A stretch of DNA of 64,000 nucleotides, taken from Capitulum mitella. Taxonomy: Eukaryota > Arthropoda > Thecostraca > Pollicipedomorpha > Pollicipedidae. The notes beneath the pieces are model-generated. The model ran no database searches and was not told the DNA's origin. It saw only the letters and a program-made list of their open reading frames with translations. The position numbers were made by a program, and so were the translations under genes. Positions 10,841 through 20,989 of the stretch are shown here, piece after piece; position 1 is the first letter of the stretch, and the number at the start of each line of letters is the position of its first letter. The stretch is from positions 18,521,382 through 18,585,381 of the forward strand of contig CP099840.1 of assembly GCA_030062745.1 (NCBI GenBank), written 5' to 3'.

Positions 10841-13800
10841 GAACTAACTTTGATGTACGACATTGCGTGAGACGCGAAAACGCCAGTTCGTTGGAATCTC
10901 GCGGTTAGGAGACGTAAGGTTGCATTAGGTCTCAGTGCCAGAAGAAATTAGGTGAGACAAAGAAAATGGTACGGTTTGATTGGGCAGTTTTTAAGCTTTT
11001 TAACATTTTAGCATTTAACATTTTAAAATGTTACAATACGTTTTACATCTTTGTGACTGTAATATGACTGGCCAATGATATAAGCCTGTGTGGGTATCAG
11101 TGTCAGATCATTACTTGATTGATGCATCACTTGATTTGTTAAGTTAGATAGTTCCCTGGGTCAAATCTGCCTATTCAAGGAAATTTCCCATCGGCTTTTC
11201 AGATCGTGACTATGATTACCCTATTGAACACCAAAGACCTTCCTATTCCCGAAGGCAGTATTGGAACTGTTGTTTGACGTGAACGGCCTAAGTAGTAACA
11301 AGGCATGCAGAAGTAAGAGTCGGTGTTGTAGGGACCCAGGTAACCTTTGTTTAGTTTTGTTTTTTCATGTAGTTTTGCGACGGCTTTTGTGCTGCTGATA
11401 GCGTCGACGGGGCGGGCCATCGACTCTGTGAGCGCTGAAGAGCGCATAGGGCGCCATGTGTAATTGGCGCTGGAGGGGGAGGAGCGGCTCCTGTTTGTGT
11501 GGCTGAACAGCGAAATGCCGTGCCGGCTAACACGTAGATTGTAGTGCCTTTTTAATACAAATTTTTTGTCCGTAATTTTTGTTTAGCTTGTCCGAAAAAC
11601 GCATGAAGAGGTACTGCAACATTTAATATCCAACGGTGATATCACAAAATTCCTAATGATATGTAGGCATATTTCATAGTTCGCATTAAAATTCACCGTT
11701 TTTAATGCGAACGGTGCGACGGATCCGCTGACTTCAAAGTTACGCGCCGCTCACCATAACTTACCAACATGTTCCGCCGTCGTTTGTTGTTTCGCAGTAT
11801 TATATTGTCATGTTGCATGTGACTGCAACTTGCTCACACAGTGACGTGCACTTTGTGTTCACGCCAAGCCATTTTTTTGGTTCAGGGCTGTGAGTACCCA
11901 TGGTGCCCACGTTACACCAAAAAAGCATGTCAAAATGATACTTTTTGGGCCATACACGTAAAAGCGGCTCACACGAGCACAAGAATGAACTTTACTGGGC
12001 ACGGAGACAGTGTACCATGAACTAAAATGCAGAAAAACCTGAGCGGCGTTGTACTCGATGACCATGGACATGCAATATGGTAATATTCTGTAGTTAAACT
12101 CGGTATAACACTTCACTAGTGATTCCCATCTGGCACCTCTAGATGATACTAAAAGTTAATTTGCTCCATGCTGCACATTTTAACGGCATACTACACAACG
12201 TTGTAAAGGTCGATATTTGCACACCGGTCACCCAGAACGTCAGACGGACGTCACTAGTTTACTCGCTAAGCTGAAATCTGCATAAACCGGCCTAAGGTCA
12301 AGCTACAAAAATGTTGCATGGTTGCAATAAACTCCTGTGTACGTTGTACTTGCAATATATTGCAAGAAAACTCGATTATCTATTTGGCTGTATCCAAAAA
12401 TCGGTTTATTTATTTCCCTTCCTAACATGTTTTCTTATCGGACCCGGAGAGGGCAAAATACAGTTTGATCTAAGATGACCTAGCATGCGGTCAGGATTAT
12501 TCCATATTGAACTCTCAGGTCACGCCTACATGTAACGAAAACCGAAGTCGCCATACATTGCAAAAACAGCGGCGAGGAAAAACTGGATGTCGAATCGCAA
12601 AACACGGCTGTCTATGACGTCATTGGGACATAACCTAAGATGTCCTTGTAGCCAGATTTTTGTCAGTAAGCGCACAGTTAATGTAGAAAAGGTGCTAAAA
12701 GTTTCAGGACGCCGCATTCATTGGTTTGAGAGATATCTAAGAGATGCGCCGCGGAGGAGGGGCGATAAAGGCGCCGCAGTCAATGGCGGATTAAGGCATT
12801 TCACCCTCGCGAACATTCTCGACGGCAAGCGCGCCTGAGTGGCGCGAGACGAATGGGACGGCTACACCTGGCACAGCCGCCTCTTCCCTGACCACCTGGT
12901 ACCGTGCCAGGGGAACAGTCAGATGGCAGCCGGAGATACATGCATGCGTCCCGCCATCTGACCATGAGGCATAGCGTTCGGGCCCCATAGTCTGATCCTC
13001 GCCCAAGGCAGCCGTGTAAACGGTAAGCCAAAACCTACCTTAGGATTTAAACGGCATCTTCTCAAAGGTCAGCTACCAACCCACGAGCAAACAATTTTAC
13101 CACAAGAACACCAACAGCTACGTTACTCACTGGAACACAAAAACCCTCTTTTCCAGGAGCGTTAATAACAGCCATTGGTTAACCAGTGCGCATGCCTATT
13201 TAAGTAAGCACCAGGTAAACGTAATTCTATTTGCACATATCTTAAACTTAGTTCAGCCACTAAACGCGTGTAAGAGTAAATAATTAAAATGCTCATGGAT
13301 TCATATAAAAACTCCAGGCGGTTCGATGCACAAATTTGAGAATGTAGTACATACAACGACAGCCTTTTACGGTTACTCAGTTTGCCTTAATTTCAGAGCA
13401 GCTTTACTCAGGCTGTACCGGTGGTCTGAGGCGGACAACGCATTAGTTCCTTACAAATGTCGGAAAATACAAAAATAAAGACTTTCTCAAAAACCAAGCA
13501 GGATTCTGTCAAAGTCAACAATGACGCGACGCACTAGTTATAATACACCAGTACCAACCATTCACTTTTCTGCGTACTAACTATGCTTAACTTCACGCGG
13601 GTGCATTACGTTTTTCTGTATAGCGGAAATATGCGTCTTGGAGACTGCGAATCCTTCATTTAATCGTGCAACGGACTGTTTGTCTCGTCGGATGGGTGAT
13701 ACAGCGACCAGCCAGTTATCCCTGGCAGGCTAGTGATTCCAGGACTTCGAACATCCGAGGGTGGACGGACAGGTCAGTGACGTCAGATATCACGACTTAC
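10841..13800. other. Intron 9 of gene 1, right part
   Basis: No exon or recognised repeat is seen. A small CATTTTAGCATTTAACATTTTAAAATG tract lies near 11003-11030. The stretch around 12740-13010 is richer in GC but has no coding signature. Confidence 0.4.
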
Positions 13801-13932
13801 AGAAGAGTGCCGCCAGGTGGCCGGTGCCGTCGATCAGCTTGTCCAACATCTCGTCCGTCACGTCCTCGATCATCTCGTTCTCCACCTGGTCCAGCAGCCA
13901 GGTCAGCACCTCCTCCTCCTTCATAAGGTCTC
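13801..13932 (-). CDS. Gene 1, exon 9: end of domain 4 and first half of domain 5
   Basis: This A-type exon has 132 bases, phase 1 at both ends, residues 432-476. It reads GDLMKEEEVLTWLLDQVENEMIEDVTDEMLDKLIDGTGHLAALF. The acceptor is ACACAG before GAGACC and the donor is GTAAGT at 13795-13800. Only 324 bases separate it from exon 8, so exons 8 and 9 form a compact pair. The strand before the active site reads HLAALF where the other domains have YVAVLF or YVAVFF. Confidence 0.9.
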
Positions 13933-14256
13933 CTGTGTCGGCACACACAGTGTACGCCGTTAACGCAGGATTATCGCCGCGGATCGCCGCCTGACCTTGG
14001 TTTTCCAGCACTTGACACCAGGGTTCCTCGCCAGCAAGCACACTTCGAACCATACCTGGATGAGCCCACTCGACAACAGTCTTGCGTTTAAACCGCGACG
14101 AATGGCATTTCGTCAAGAGCAGTACATCAATTTGTTTCACGACAATACTGTATTAGTCTCCTTATTCATGTTAAACCCACCCCAAATAAAGTTTAAGAAA
14201 CGCTCGTTGTTGATGTCAACACCACCCGGCAATGTGAATGAGGACGTCCCGCTGAC

Positions 14257-14439
14257 CGTCGTAGACGTTAGGTACGCCGTCCTCAAAGTAGACCAGCGTC
14301 GGTGTCTCTTCGATGCCGTACTCCTTGGCCTCTTCGTCGCTGTCGATCTTGACGAATGGGATCTTGTTCTTGTCGCATTCGTCGTCGATGTTCTCCAGCT
14401 CAGCCAGCACTCGAGTTGACTTCTTGTCATTCTCGTCGT
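14257..14439 (-). CDS. Gene 1, exon 8: second half of domain 4, active site lost
   Basis: This B-type exon has 183 bases, phase 1 at both ends, residues 371-432. Spliced it reads VLF-YDENDKKSTRVLAEL. The cysteine positions hold Asp375 and Ser378 (DKKS in place of CRKC). It continues with ENIDDECDKNKIPFVKIDSD, EEAKEYGIEETPTLVYFEDGVPNVYDG. The acceptor is CTTCAG before ACGACG. The donor read from the protein repeat is GTCAGC, the poorest in the gene (it lacks the usual A at +3 and T at +6), so inclusion of this exon may be inefficient. The conserved cysteine in IDDECD remains and is unpaired within the domain. Confidence 0.87.
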
Positions 14440-14693
14440 CTGAAGGAGACGAAAAGCAGTCGTTATCTTCGGGTGGTTCCCATGCGTTTAGAAAAAAGAT
14501 GCTTTCTATGTCATCGCAGTTTCTAAAACCAGGCCAACGATCCATGTCCAAATCGCGCTCGCTGCTCTGTGAGGCCGTAGTCAAGACAAAAAACTTTATT
14601 ATGGCAATTCCTGGCGGTTCATTAAGCTGAAAATCACACAAGTGTAAAATTCCCTGGGAAAAGTTTTCAGGTTAACTGAGATTCAACTTTTGT
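14440..14693. other. Intron 7 of gene 1, right flank
   Basis: This short stretch between exon 8 and the family 1 element happens to be open in frame with exon 8 (minus strand, to about 14640), so a retained intron would not stop at once. No repeat is seen. Confidence 0.4.
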
Positions 14694-15910
14694 TTAACCA
14701 GTCCCGACTGGCGGACGGTTGACCACCCACTGAGGTTTGTCCAGGACAGCGAGAGAATGAACGAACGCAGCGCAACGAAATTTCGTGTACTTTTTGCTTG
14801 ATCCTTTTTCCACCTTGGGTCAAAGTTCTGGGCCCAGGTCAAGTCAGGTGTCTGACCTAGGTCAGGCCAAGCGGACCTATGTACAGAAACGTTTTGCGCC
14901 CTGTAACTGTTCTGGAAAACATGGTATCACAATAATACTTTGAAGGATTAGAGATGACGATAGGTGCAGCAAATCTGCAGTCTCATATTTTTCAGAATTT
15001 TCCGGGTCAATGGCCTTAGGTCAACCCCACTTTCAAGACATGTCGTTTTTCGGAAATTAGCGGAATTCCTCGCAACATGTTTAGTGTAGGATGATGCAGA
15101 CATCTAATTACCGTCAATGGGTAAAGTATCAGTGACTTACAAACATTGATCTGAGATCAGGTCACGAATAACTTTCACGAGCCAAAATGCACCGCCGTCA
15201 AAATCAGCGATAAATTACTCAGGATGGGGAGAAAATGGCAGAACTGGCTCCCACTGTTGCAAATAATACCAGGAAATTCAAAAAGTTTCAAAAAATTTTG
15301 TATTTTGGAAATAAACAGGCTCTCGCGGATAAACCTCCGCCGATTGTGTAGATTGATAACTACTATATTTTTCCAAAACTTCAGCATGAGAAACCCTCAC
15401 AAAAACCACTAGGATCAATAAAAATTACATAGAAAGGCTTAAACCGCAAAAATAAAGGAACGTTTAAATTAGTTTCTGTTAATTTCATACCGTGTTCGGA
15501 TACGGCACCCGCCGGCAGTCGGCGCCAAAATCGCCGTGTCTTTAACTTAACGTTCCGTCGTTTATATCCTGAGCAAATCAGAGAAATTAGACTTGAATAG
15601 GCATTTGTGGACTTTTACAGTGTTCATTGGTGCCTTCGCCTAGACTTCATTAACCACAGCCTCTGAGATCCAGGCCGCTGCTCGGCTTTATGCTCGTCTG
15701 TGAGAAAACATATCTAGGGTCTAAGTGGTTTACATATTATCCAAAACCAAAAGTGAGACCAGTTTCGAGCCCTACTTGTCACAAGCTTTCCAACAAGTGC
15801 TTATTTTTTTTTCATCGTGCGACCAACCATTCGTGAGTTAGAGGGGGCTCTCAACCCCGCCCCATCAGTCGGGCGTGATGAGCGCCGAGTGCCGGTCGGG
15901 TGCGGGTTAA
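14694..15910 (+). mobile_element. TTAA element, family 1, complete copy in intron 7
   Basis: It starts TTAACCAGTCCCGACTGG and ends CCGGTCGGGTGCGGGTTAA; the ends are imperfect inverted repeats flanked by TTAA. About 1.2 kb, with no transposase. It carries the 12-base palindrome TGACCTAGGTCA at 14853-14864. The element fills most of the intron and ends 53 bases from exon 7. Confidence 0.7.
14853..14864. promoter_or_regulatory. TGACCTAGGTCA palindrome in family 1
   Basis: Two nuclear-receptor half-sites facing outward with no spacer. The same 12 bases recur in the copies at 36222-36233 and 57629-57640, so it is a feature of the family. Binding is not shown. Confidence 0.3.
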
Positions 15911-15963
15911 CGAAGGACAACGGTATTTCCAGTTTTCCTTAATGCACCACAGCGGTGTCTTAC

Positions 15964-16095
15964 AGAATAGTACTGCCACGTGAGCCTCCTCTTTGATGAG
16001 CTTGTCCAACATCTCGTCGGTAATGTCCTCGATCTCGTCCGATTCCAGCTGGTGGATCAGCCAGTCCAGTACTTCGTCCTCGTTCTGAAGGTCTC
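15964..16095 (-). CDS. Gene 1, exon 7: end of domain 3 and first half of domain 4
   Basis: This A-type exon has the standard 132 bases, phase 1 at both ends, residues 327-371. It reads GDLQNEDEVLDWLIHQLESDEIEDITDEMLDKLIKEEAHVAVLF. The acceptor is ACTCAG before GAGACC and the donor is GTAAGA at 15958-15963. A family 1 TTAA element ends at 15910, so the transposon lies only 53 bases inside the intron from the donor. Exons 7, 9 and 11 are the same length and very similar (IEDITDEMLDKLI-type core), which suggests recent duplication of this exon pair rather than ancient divergence. Confidence 0.9.
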
Positions 16096-16539
16096 CTGAG
16101 TGGTACGGGAGATACCATGTGGTTACAAACATGTAAATGTTTTTACCGTGGTCTGCCACACCTTATCCCATTTCGTTCGTTTTAATTCCGCCTGCAGACA
16201 ACGGCATTTAACCCTCATAGACAGAATGGCGCCCGTGCCAAAACAAACGAGCACAGGAAAACATGTTCTCAACGGACGCTAAACATGCCTGAATTCTCCG
16301 AGTTACCTATCCGATGCGGCTGGATCTTTCGCGAATGGAAATTAAACTAGCTCCGTTTATTAGCATTTTGATCACGAAAGGGCTGGTACTGACGGCAGTT
16401 AAAACCAGATCGTTGTTTTAGTACTCAGTCACAAAAGTATTGCTACTGACGACAGTTAATCAAGAACCATGATATAGAACCTGGATACATCCCGAACTAC
16501 TAGAAAAAGTGTAAACCCAGGTTTCTTGGTATCACTAAC
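16096..16539. other. Intron 6 of gene 1
   Basis: A 444-base intron between exons 6 and 7. GTACTGACGGCAGTTAA and CTACTGACGACAGTTAA (about 16387 and 16443) form a small direct repeat. Nothing else is seen. Confidence 0.5.
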
Positions 16540-16722
16540 CGTCATACACGTTTGGGATTTCTTTCTCAAAGTACACCAGCGTGGGGAACTCGTCGATGCC
16601 GTAGCTCTTGGCAGCGTTGTCATCGTCAGTTTTAACGAAGTGGATCCCTCTCGCGTCGCATTCGTCGTCGATATTTTCAAGCTCCTTCAGTGCTGCCTCG
16701 CTGTCGTCGTCGTCTTCTTGAT
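16540..16722 (-). CDS. Gene 1, exon 6: second half of domain 3, active site lost
   Basis: This B-type exon has 183 bases, phase 1 at both ends, residues 266-327. Spliced to exon 5 it reads VLF-YQEDDDDSEAALKEL. The two cysteine positions of the PDI site hold Asp270 and Ser273, so this domain cannot do dithiol chemistry there. The rest of the fold is well kept: ENIDDECDARGIHFVKTDDD, AAKSYGIDEFPTLVYFEKEIPNVYDG. The donor is GTTAGT, weaker than its neighbours. Just upstream in transcription order, the intron contains a 36-bp minisatellite whose repeat is open in the same frame, so an unspliced transcript would read through without a stop. The acceptor (TTCAAG before ATCAAG) is preceded by GTTGTTTTTG. 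Confidence 0.88.
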
Positions 16723-16796
16723 CTTGAACAAAAACAACAGGTGCAGCAGTGTGTCTAAACGCTAGATATACAACACCAATTATTGTCCCACGAACT

Positions 16797-16945
16797 GGGC
16801 CGTATGCCTCCACCAGGCCCCCTGCTCCGTAAAGGCCGTATGCCTCCAACAGGCCCCTTGCTTTGTGAAGGCCGTACAACTCCACCAGGCCCACTGCTCT
16901 GTAAAAGCCGCATACCTCCACCAGGTACCCTGCCTTGTAAACGTG
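16797..16945. repeat. 36-bp minisatellite just upstream of exon 6
   Basis: Four copies of a 36-bp unit (GCCGTATGCCTCCACCAGGC core). Because 36 is a multiple of three, the tract is open on the minus strand and stays in frame with exon 6, giving a 12-residue repeat around GLVEAYGLY. It is 75 bases from the exon acceptor. It is most simply an intronic minisatellite, but an alternative 5' extension of exon 6 cannot be ruled out. Confidence 0.6.
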
Positions 16946-19163
16946 CATGTTGATGACTCACTGCGGCTCTAGAGGCCATCATCAATAATGACCAACGCAG
17001 TCATGAAATCGTTCTGTTGTTCAGAAGCAACGGAATATAAATTACATGGTCTATTCACCGATAACAGTACTACACAACCTATGGAAAACAGTCTCATGGC
17101 TCGGTCTGTCAGGGGGACTGGGCAAATGCAGCAAGCTGTGATACTATGCAACGTTAACTACACCGTGACACAAAAAGCTTCGACTGCTAAATGGAAGCAT
17201 TTCTTCGTACCTTTATCTTGGAGTTCATCACTGGGTACAGAAATCTTTGCTTGTTTTGTACTTATGACCTTTACAACCAAAGCGCACCGATCACCTTTTT
17301 ACAGTTTAGAAGCTTTTGCCTCACATTCATCGCCTAAAAATGGGTACTAGGAACACTTACTAGACGAGGAAGATGGAGAAATGGGTACTATAAAAACGGT
17401 AAATGGTTACTAGGTAGACGGAAACTACGAGTCAGGCCAAGGCGCAGTATATGCTAGCAAACGAACGCGTGCGATTCCCAGCGCCTTGGAAATAATCCCA
17501 CAAAAAGCTCTCACATAACAGCAAACTGATCAAAGGGACGGAATACGAAGTACTGAGGAAGGAACGTGTGAAGTAAAACAGACGACATTAATTGTGCTGC
17601 ACGGCCGTGAAGCAGACTGAAGGCCAATGCCAAGAAGAGCACTGAAATTCATCCACGTGATTGCCGTAATATAAGAAAACAACGCATCACCTAGCCGGAA
17701 CGATTGCCCACACGTATTTATTTTCTAAGCTTTGGCGCCTTCTTACTACCACTTACTTCATGAAATCCGCACAGATTTTGAAGTGCTACATGTCCCATTC
17801 CTGACACCGATTATTCGAAAGCGAAAAGCATCCATTTAACAGCCTGTCTAGCATTAAGTCACAGCTGGCTGCCCAGTAAGCACAGGACCTTTGATCCTTG
17901 ATAAATACGGTTTCTTGACGACAAGAATGCATCCGTAAATCTGCCACAAAGAACTTATACAACTCAGTGACGCGGGGCAGCCTGTATAATCTGCCCTCCC
18001 ATGTACGGAGACAGCACCAAAGTGAGCATTCATCTCCAGACCTGGTGCACGTGCAGCCTGTAAAATCTGCCCTCCCGTGTAGGACGACAGCACGAGACTG
18101 AGCACTCCGCTCCAGACAGCGAGAGCGCTCCACCCACTGGAATGATCGGACAGGAAAGGAGGGAAAGCCTGCGGTCACACCTGTCGAACAAACCCCGACG
18201 GTGCCCGTCCATGCCGCCGTGACCGAACGCAGACACCGTACGCTGCGGCGGCCACAGCTATCGAACGAGCCTCGACAGCAGCCGCCGGTGCCGCCGTGCC
18301 CGAATACGGACACCATGCGCTGCGGCGGTGACACCTGTCGAACGAGCCCCCGACAGCGGCTGTCGGTGCCGCCATGACCGCCGACCGGACGCGCCGCGCC
18401 GCCGGGCCGTCGGTGGCGATGATGGAGCGAGAGGCGCCGCGCCGACGGTCCGGACAGGCGCGCAGACTGATGACGTGGCCGGTGACACAGATGGACGGCG
18501 GTCGGCCGCCCCGCCGCACGCCGACGCGGGGAAGGCGGGACGACATGGGAAAGGCGTGGAGTGCAGGCAGGAGCTTGGCTGAAGCAGCGACCTTTGCCGC
18601 CGGTGTCGACTCAGCGGAAAGGCTTCGGTCGGCTTCGCAAGAGGTCGTAACCAGGGGCTGAGCCGCCAAGGACCATCCGTTACCCTGCTGAGTACGCTCG
18701 GTGTCTTGAAGGCGGCGGACCCCAACAGATAAAAGAGACCGAAACCGCCATCTGCGTGACGTTTTCATTTGACCGTGCGCGAGAAGATATATTTAATACA
18801 CAATCAACACAGACGGCTGTGAACGTACAACGGAGGAGGGGGCTTTACATGAGTGGAGAGCTTATTTCCCATGTTTTCAGTATGGCCAATGTAACATCCA
18901 ACCGAGGAGCACATGAAATTGATTTCTTTCCATAACTTAAAGACCCTTTTTGCTGGCAAAACAAGTTTGCAAAATGGAGGCTGTGTGTCCGGACACTTTG
19001 AATTCAGGGTCTGAAAACCACGTCCGCCGATGCATGGAGACGTCCAGCAGCGGTAAAGCGGCACAAAAATCTCTCGAATTGGGTCGTAACGGTACAGCCG
19101 ATGTCGGGAGCAACATCGATGCAGCTATAAATCGCCTGAGCCACCCGTCGGGCCCTCCTCGCC
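16946..19163. other. Intron 5 of gene 1, middle part, with GC-rich repeats
   Basis: AT-rich up to about 17970. A 76-bp direct repeat then follows (two copies, starting near 17977 and 18053, with GCAGCCTGTAWAATCTGCCC). Next is a unit of about 75 bp, roughly three copies, at 18170-18385 (CACCTGTCGAACRARCC...GCCGCCGTGACCG). A CpG-rich block reaches about 18660. Open frames on both strands here overlap the repeats and have no recognisable domain. Confidence 0.5.
18170..18385. repeat. GC-rich minisatellite, unit about 75 bp, three copies
   Basis: The three copies share the phrases TATCGAACGAGCC/TGTCGAACGAGCC, CCGACGGTGCC/CGACAGCAGCC and GACACCRTRCGCTGCGGCGG. It lies inside the CpG-rich block of intron 5. 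Confidence 0.55.
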
Positions 19164-19470
19164 GCTGAGCTCTGCTGACTGACGCTGGGCTGAGCTCTGC
19201 TGACTGACGCTGCGCTGAGCTCTGCTGACTGACACTGCGCTGAGCTCTACTGACTGACGCTGCGCTGAGCTCTACTGACTGACGCTGCGCTGAGCTCTAC
19301 TGACTGACGCTGCGCTGAGCTCTGCTGACTGACGCTGCGCTGAGCTCTGCTGACTGACGCTGCGCTGAGCTCTAATGACTGACGCTGCGCTGAGCTCTAC
19401 TGACTGACGCTGCGCTGAGCTCTACTGACTGACGCTGCGCTGAGCTCTGCTGACTGACACTGCGCTGAGG
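19164..19470. repeat. 25-bp minisatellite, about 12 copies, next to exon 5
   Basis: The unit is GCTGAGCTCTGCTGACTGAC plus GCTGC, with small changes (GCTGGG, GACACTGC, CTCTAC). It ends about 60 bases from the donor of exon 5, inside the intron. Every unit has a SacI-type GAGCTC and the inverted pair CTGACTGAC/GCTGAGC. Length variation between individuals is likely. Confidence 0.9.
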
Positions 19471-19531
19471 TCCAGCTGTATCACAGGGCGGCTGCCTGTC
19501 AAGCCAGGGCCCAGGGCCGCCGGATACTCAC

Positions 19532-19675
19532 AAAAGAGGACGGCCAGGTAGTCGACCGAGTCGATCATGGCCTCCAGCATGGTCTCGCTGACTTCCTCGA
19601 TCTCGTCGTCGTCGTCGCCCGTCGACTTGTTTTGCACCAGCCAGTCCAGCACGTCCTCCTCCTTCGTCAGGTCGC
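19532..19675 (-). CDS. Gene 1, exon 5: end of domain 2 and first half of domain 3
   Basis: This A-type exon has 144 bases, phase 1 at both ends, residues 218-266. It reads GDLTKEEDVLDWLVQNKSTGDDDDEIEEVSETMLEAMIDSVDYLAVLF. It is four codons longer than the standard A exon because of an acidic linker (STGDDDDE). The acceptor is GCCCAG before GCGACC and the donor is GTGAGT at 19526-19531. A 25-bp minisatellite begins about 60 bases into the following intron. The acidic linker and the acidic start of exon 6 together make the domain 2/3 boundary and the domain 3 loop strongly negative. Calcium binding, as in calsequestrin-type thioredoxin folds, is possible but is only a guess. Confidence 0.88.
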
Positions 19676-20372
19676 CTGGGCAGGCATCACAGACGCAAGT
19701 CAGGAACGGAGAGTACCAGCTGGCTCCGGATTGAACAGCCAGGTCAGATAGCCTCTGATCCTGCAGCCCATAGGATGAGCTTTATAGCTAGATGCCACGA
19801 GTGCTGGAAAAAGTCGAGAGCACCAAGGGAGTCACAACATTCTACGTCCGGCTCTGGCTGGCTACGACCACCACATCGCTTGGACAATAAACGATTCCCA
19901 AATTCAGGAAACTGTTTTTACACCAGTTGCGGAACACTGCCTAATTCACATCCTCTACTAAGTGACAACCCAAGAGCAATCTAGCCCCTTCCGCCATGAG
20001 TCCCTGCCATCAGAAATAATCAAGACCAGATGAGGAAGTGATGGCTTCTCATAATCTAATTTACTACGAAAATGCTGATCTGCATGGCCGCATATGGTGG
20101 TTCAAGGACCTGATACATAAGGGGAGTTACAGGCCGACGCATTACGAAAGACAGGAGTAACGAGGGATCGGTATGGACCTGTTGGAGTCTTAGCTTTGTT
20201 AGCGATAGAAACACATTGTGAACGCCGCGGACTTTCCTCGTCGTTCACAATCACGTCGTATTCACGACACAATGAACCCTCGCCGTCTTAAAACATGAGG
20301 ACAAGCAAGGGCAACAATGCACCTTCATCGCACCGCAGTGTGAGACCGCACTGGGAAGCGGCGTACACTCAC
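19676..20372. other. Intron 4 of gene 1
   Basis: A 697-base intron between exons 4 and 5; no repeats or extra exons are seen. By coincidence it is the same length as intron 10. Confidence 0.5.
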
Positions 20373-20555
20373 CGTCGTATACGATCGGGATGCGGTTGCG
20401 GTAGTAGACGAGCGTGGGCAGCGTGTCCAGCGAGTACTCGTCGGCCAGAGCCTCGTCGTTGATCTTGACAAAGGCGATGCCCAGCTGGTCAGCCTCGTCG
20501 TCGATGTTCTCCAGCTCCTTGAGAGCACGCTCGCACTTGCGGCAGCTGGACTTGT
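20373..20555 (-). CDS. Gene 1, exon 4: active-site half of domain 2, canonical CRKC
   Basis: This B-type exon has 183 bases, phase 1 at both ends, residues 157-218. Spliced to exon 3 it reads VAVFF-YKSSCRKCERAL. The spacing F-Y-x-x-x-C-x-x-C is exactly that of the PDI active site (FYAPWCGHC type), so Cys161 and Cys164 form the one canonical redox centre visible in this protein. It continues with KELENIDDEADQLGIAFVKIND, EALADEYSLDTLPTLVYYRN with the cis-proline, and IPIVYDG. The acceptor is CACAG before ACAAGTCC and the donor is GTGAGT. This is the best candidate for an active thiol-disulfide exchange domain in the window. The proline and tryptophan usually found before CxxC are absent. Confidence 0.9.
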
Positions 20556-20989
20556 CTGTGGCAGGACCGACAGCGGCCACGGGCCCGCCGGTCAGGCGCA
20601 TTTCGAGCAGGCCGGGGGGCGGTATGTGACAGAGTACGTGCATGACCTCGGGACAAGGTGGAGGCGTGCCATCTGGAGCGCTGCCGCAGACACCGGACGA
20701 CGCCACGGCTTTTTGCCGGTCCCAGAATGCCTGACTCACTCAGAGGCAGCGAGACCATTCATTACCGCCGTCGGCTGCTGATGGGCGTTAACCCATCAGC
20801 GTTGTTTGCGGCGCGATGCTCTGTATTTCCCTCCTCACGAATTTCCTCCGAAAAATTCCCCGGATACCGTCCTGCGTGACCTCGAGCAGAGCGCTACTCA
20901 GGTCTGTTCTGGACACTGACCCAGCTGTTCGTGCCCCGCGGCGACTGTCCGTCTCTGGAGACCACATCCGGCTCGTGACCGCTGCAAAG

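Noticed and set aside
14216-14641. An N-terminal extension of exon 8 starting at MCDFQLN
   Set aside because: The acceptor at 14440 restores the repeat exactly. The upstream part is intron that happens to be open.
18175-18768. Overlapping frames of 150-197 codons on the minus strand
   Set aside because: They lie in a CpG-rich tandem repeat in intron 5, and several frames on both strands are open at once, as expected from the composition.
19164-19470. CRISPR-like array
   Set aside because: The units are head-to-tail copies without unique spacers, in a eukaryotic intron. It is a minisatellite.
20251-20739. Reading the whole 162-codon frame as a protein
   Set aside because: Only 20373-20555 matches the domain repeat. 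The flanks fail to match, and good splice sites mark the real exon.
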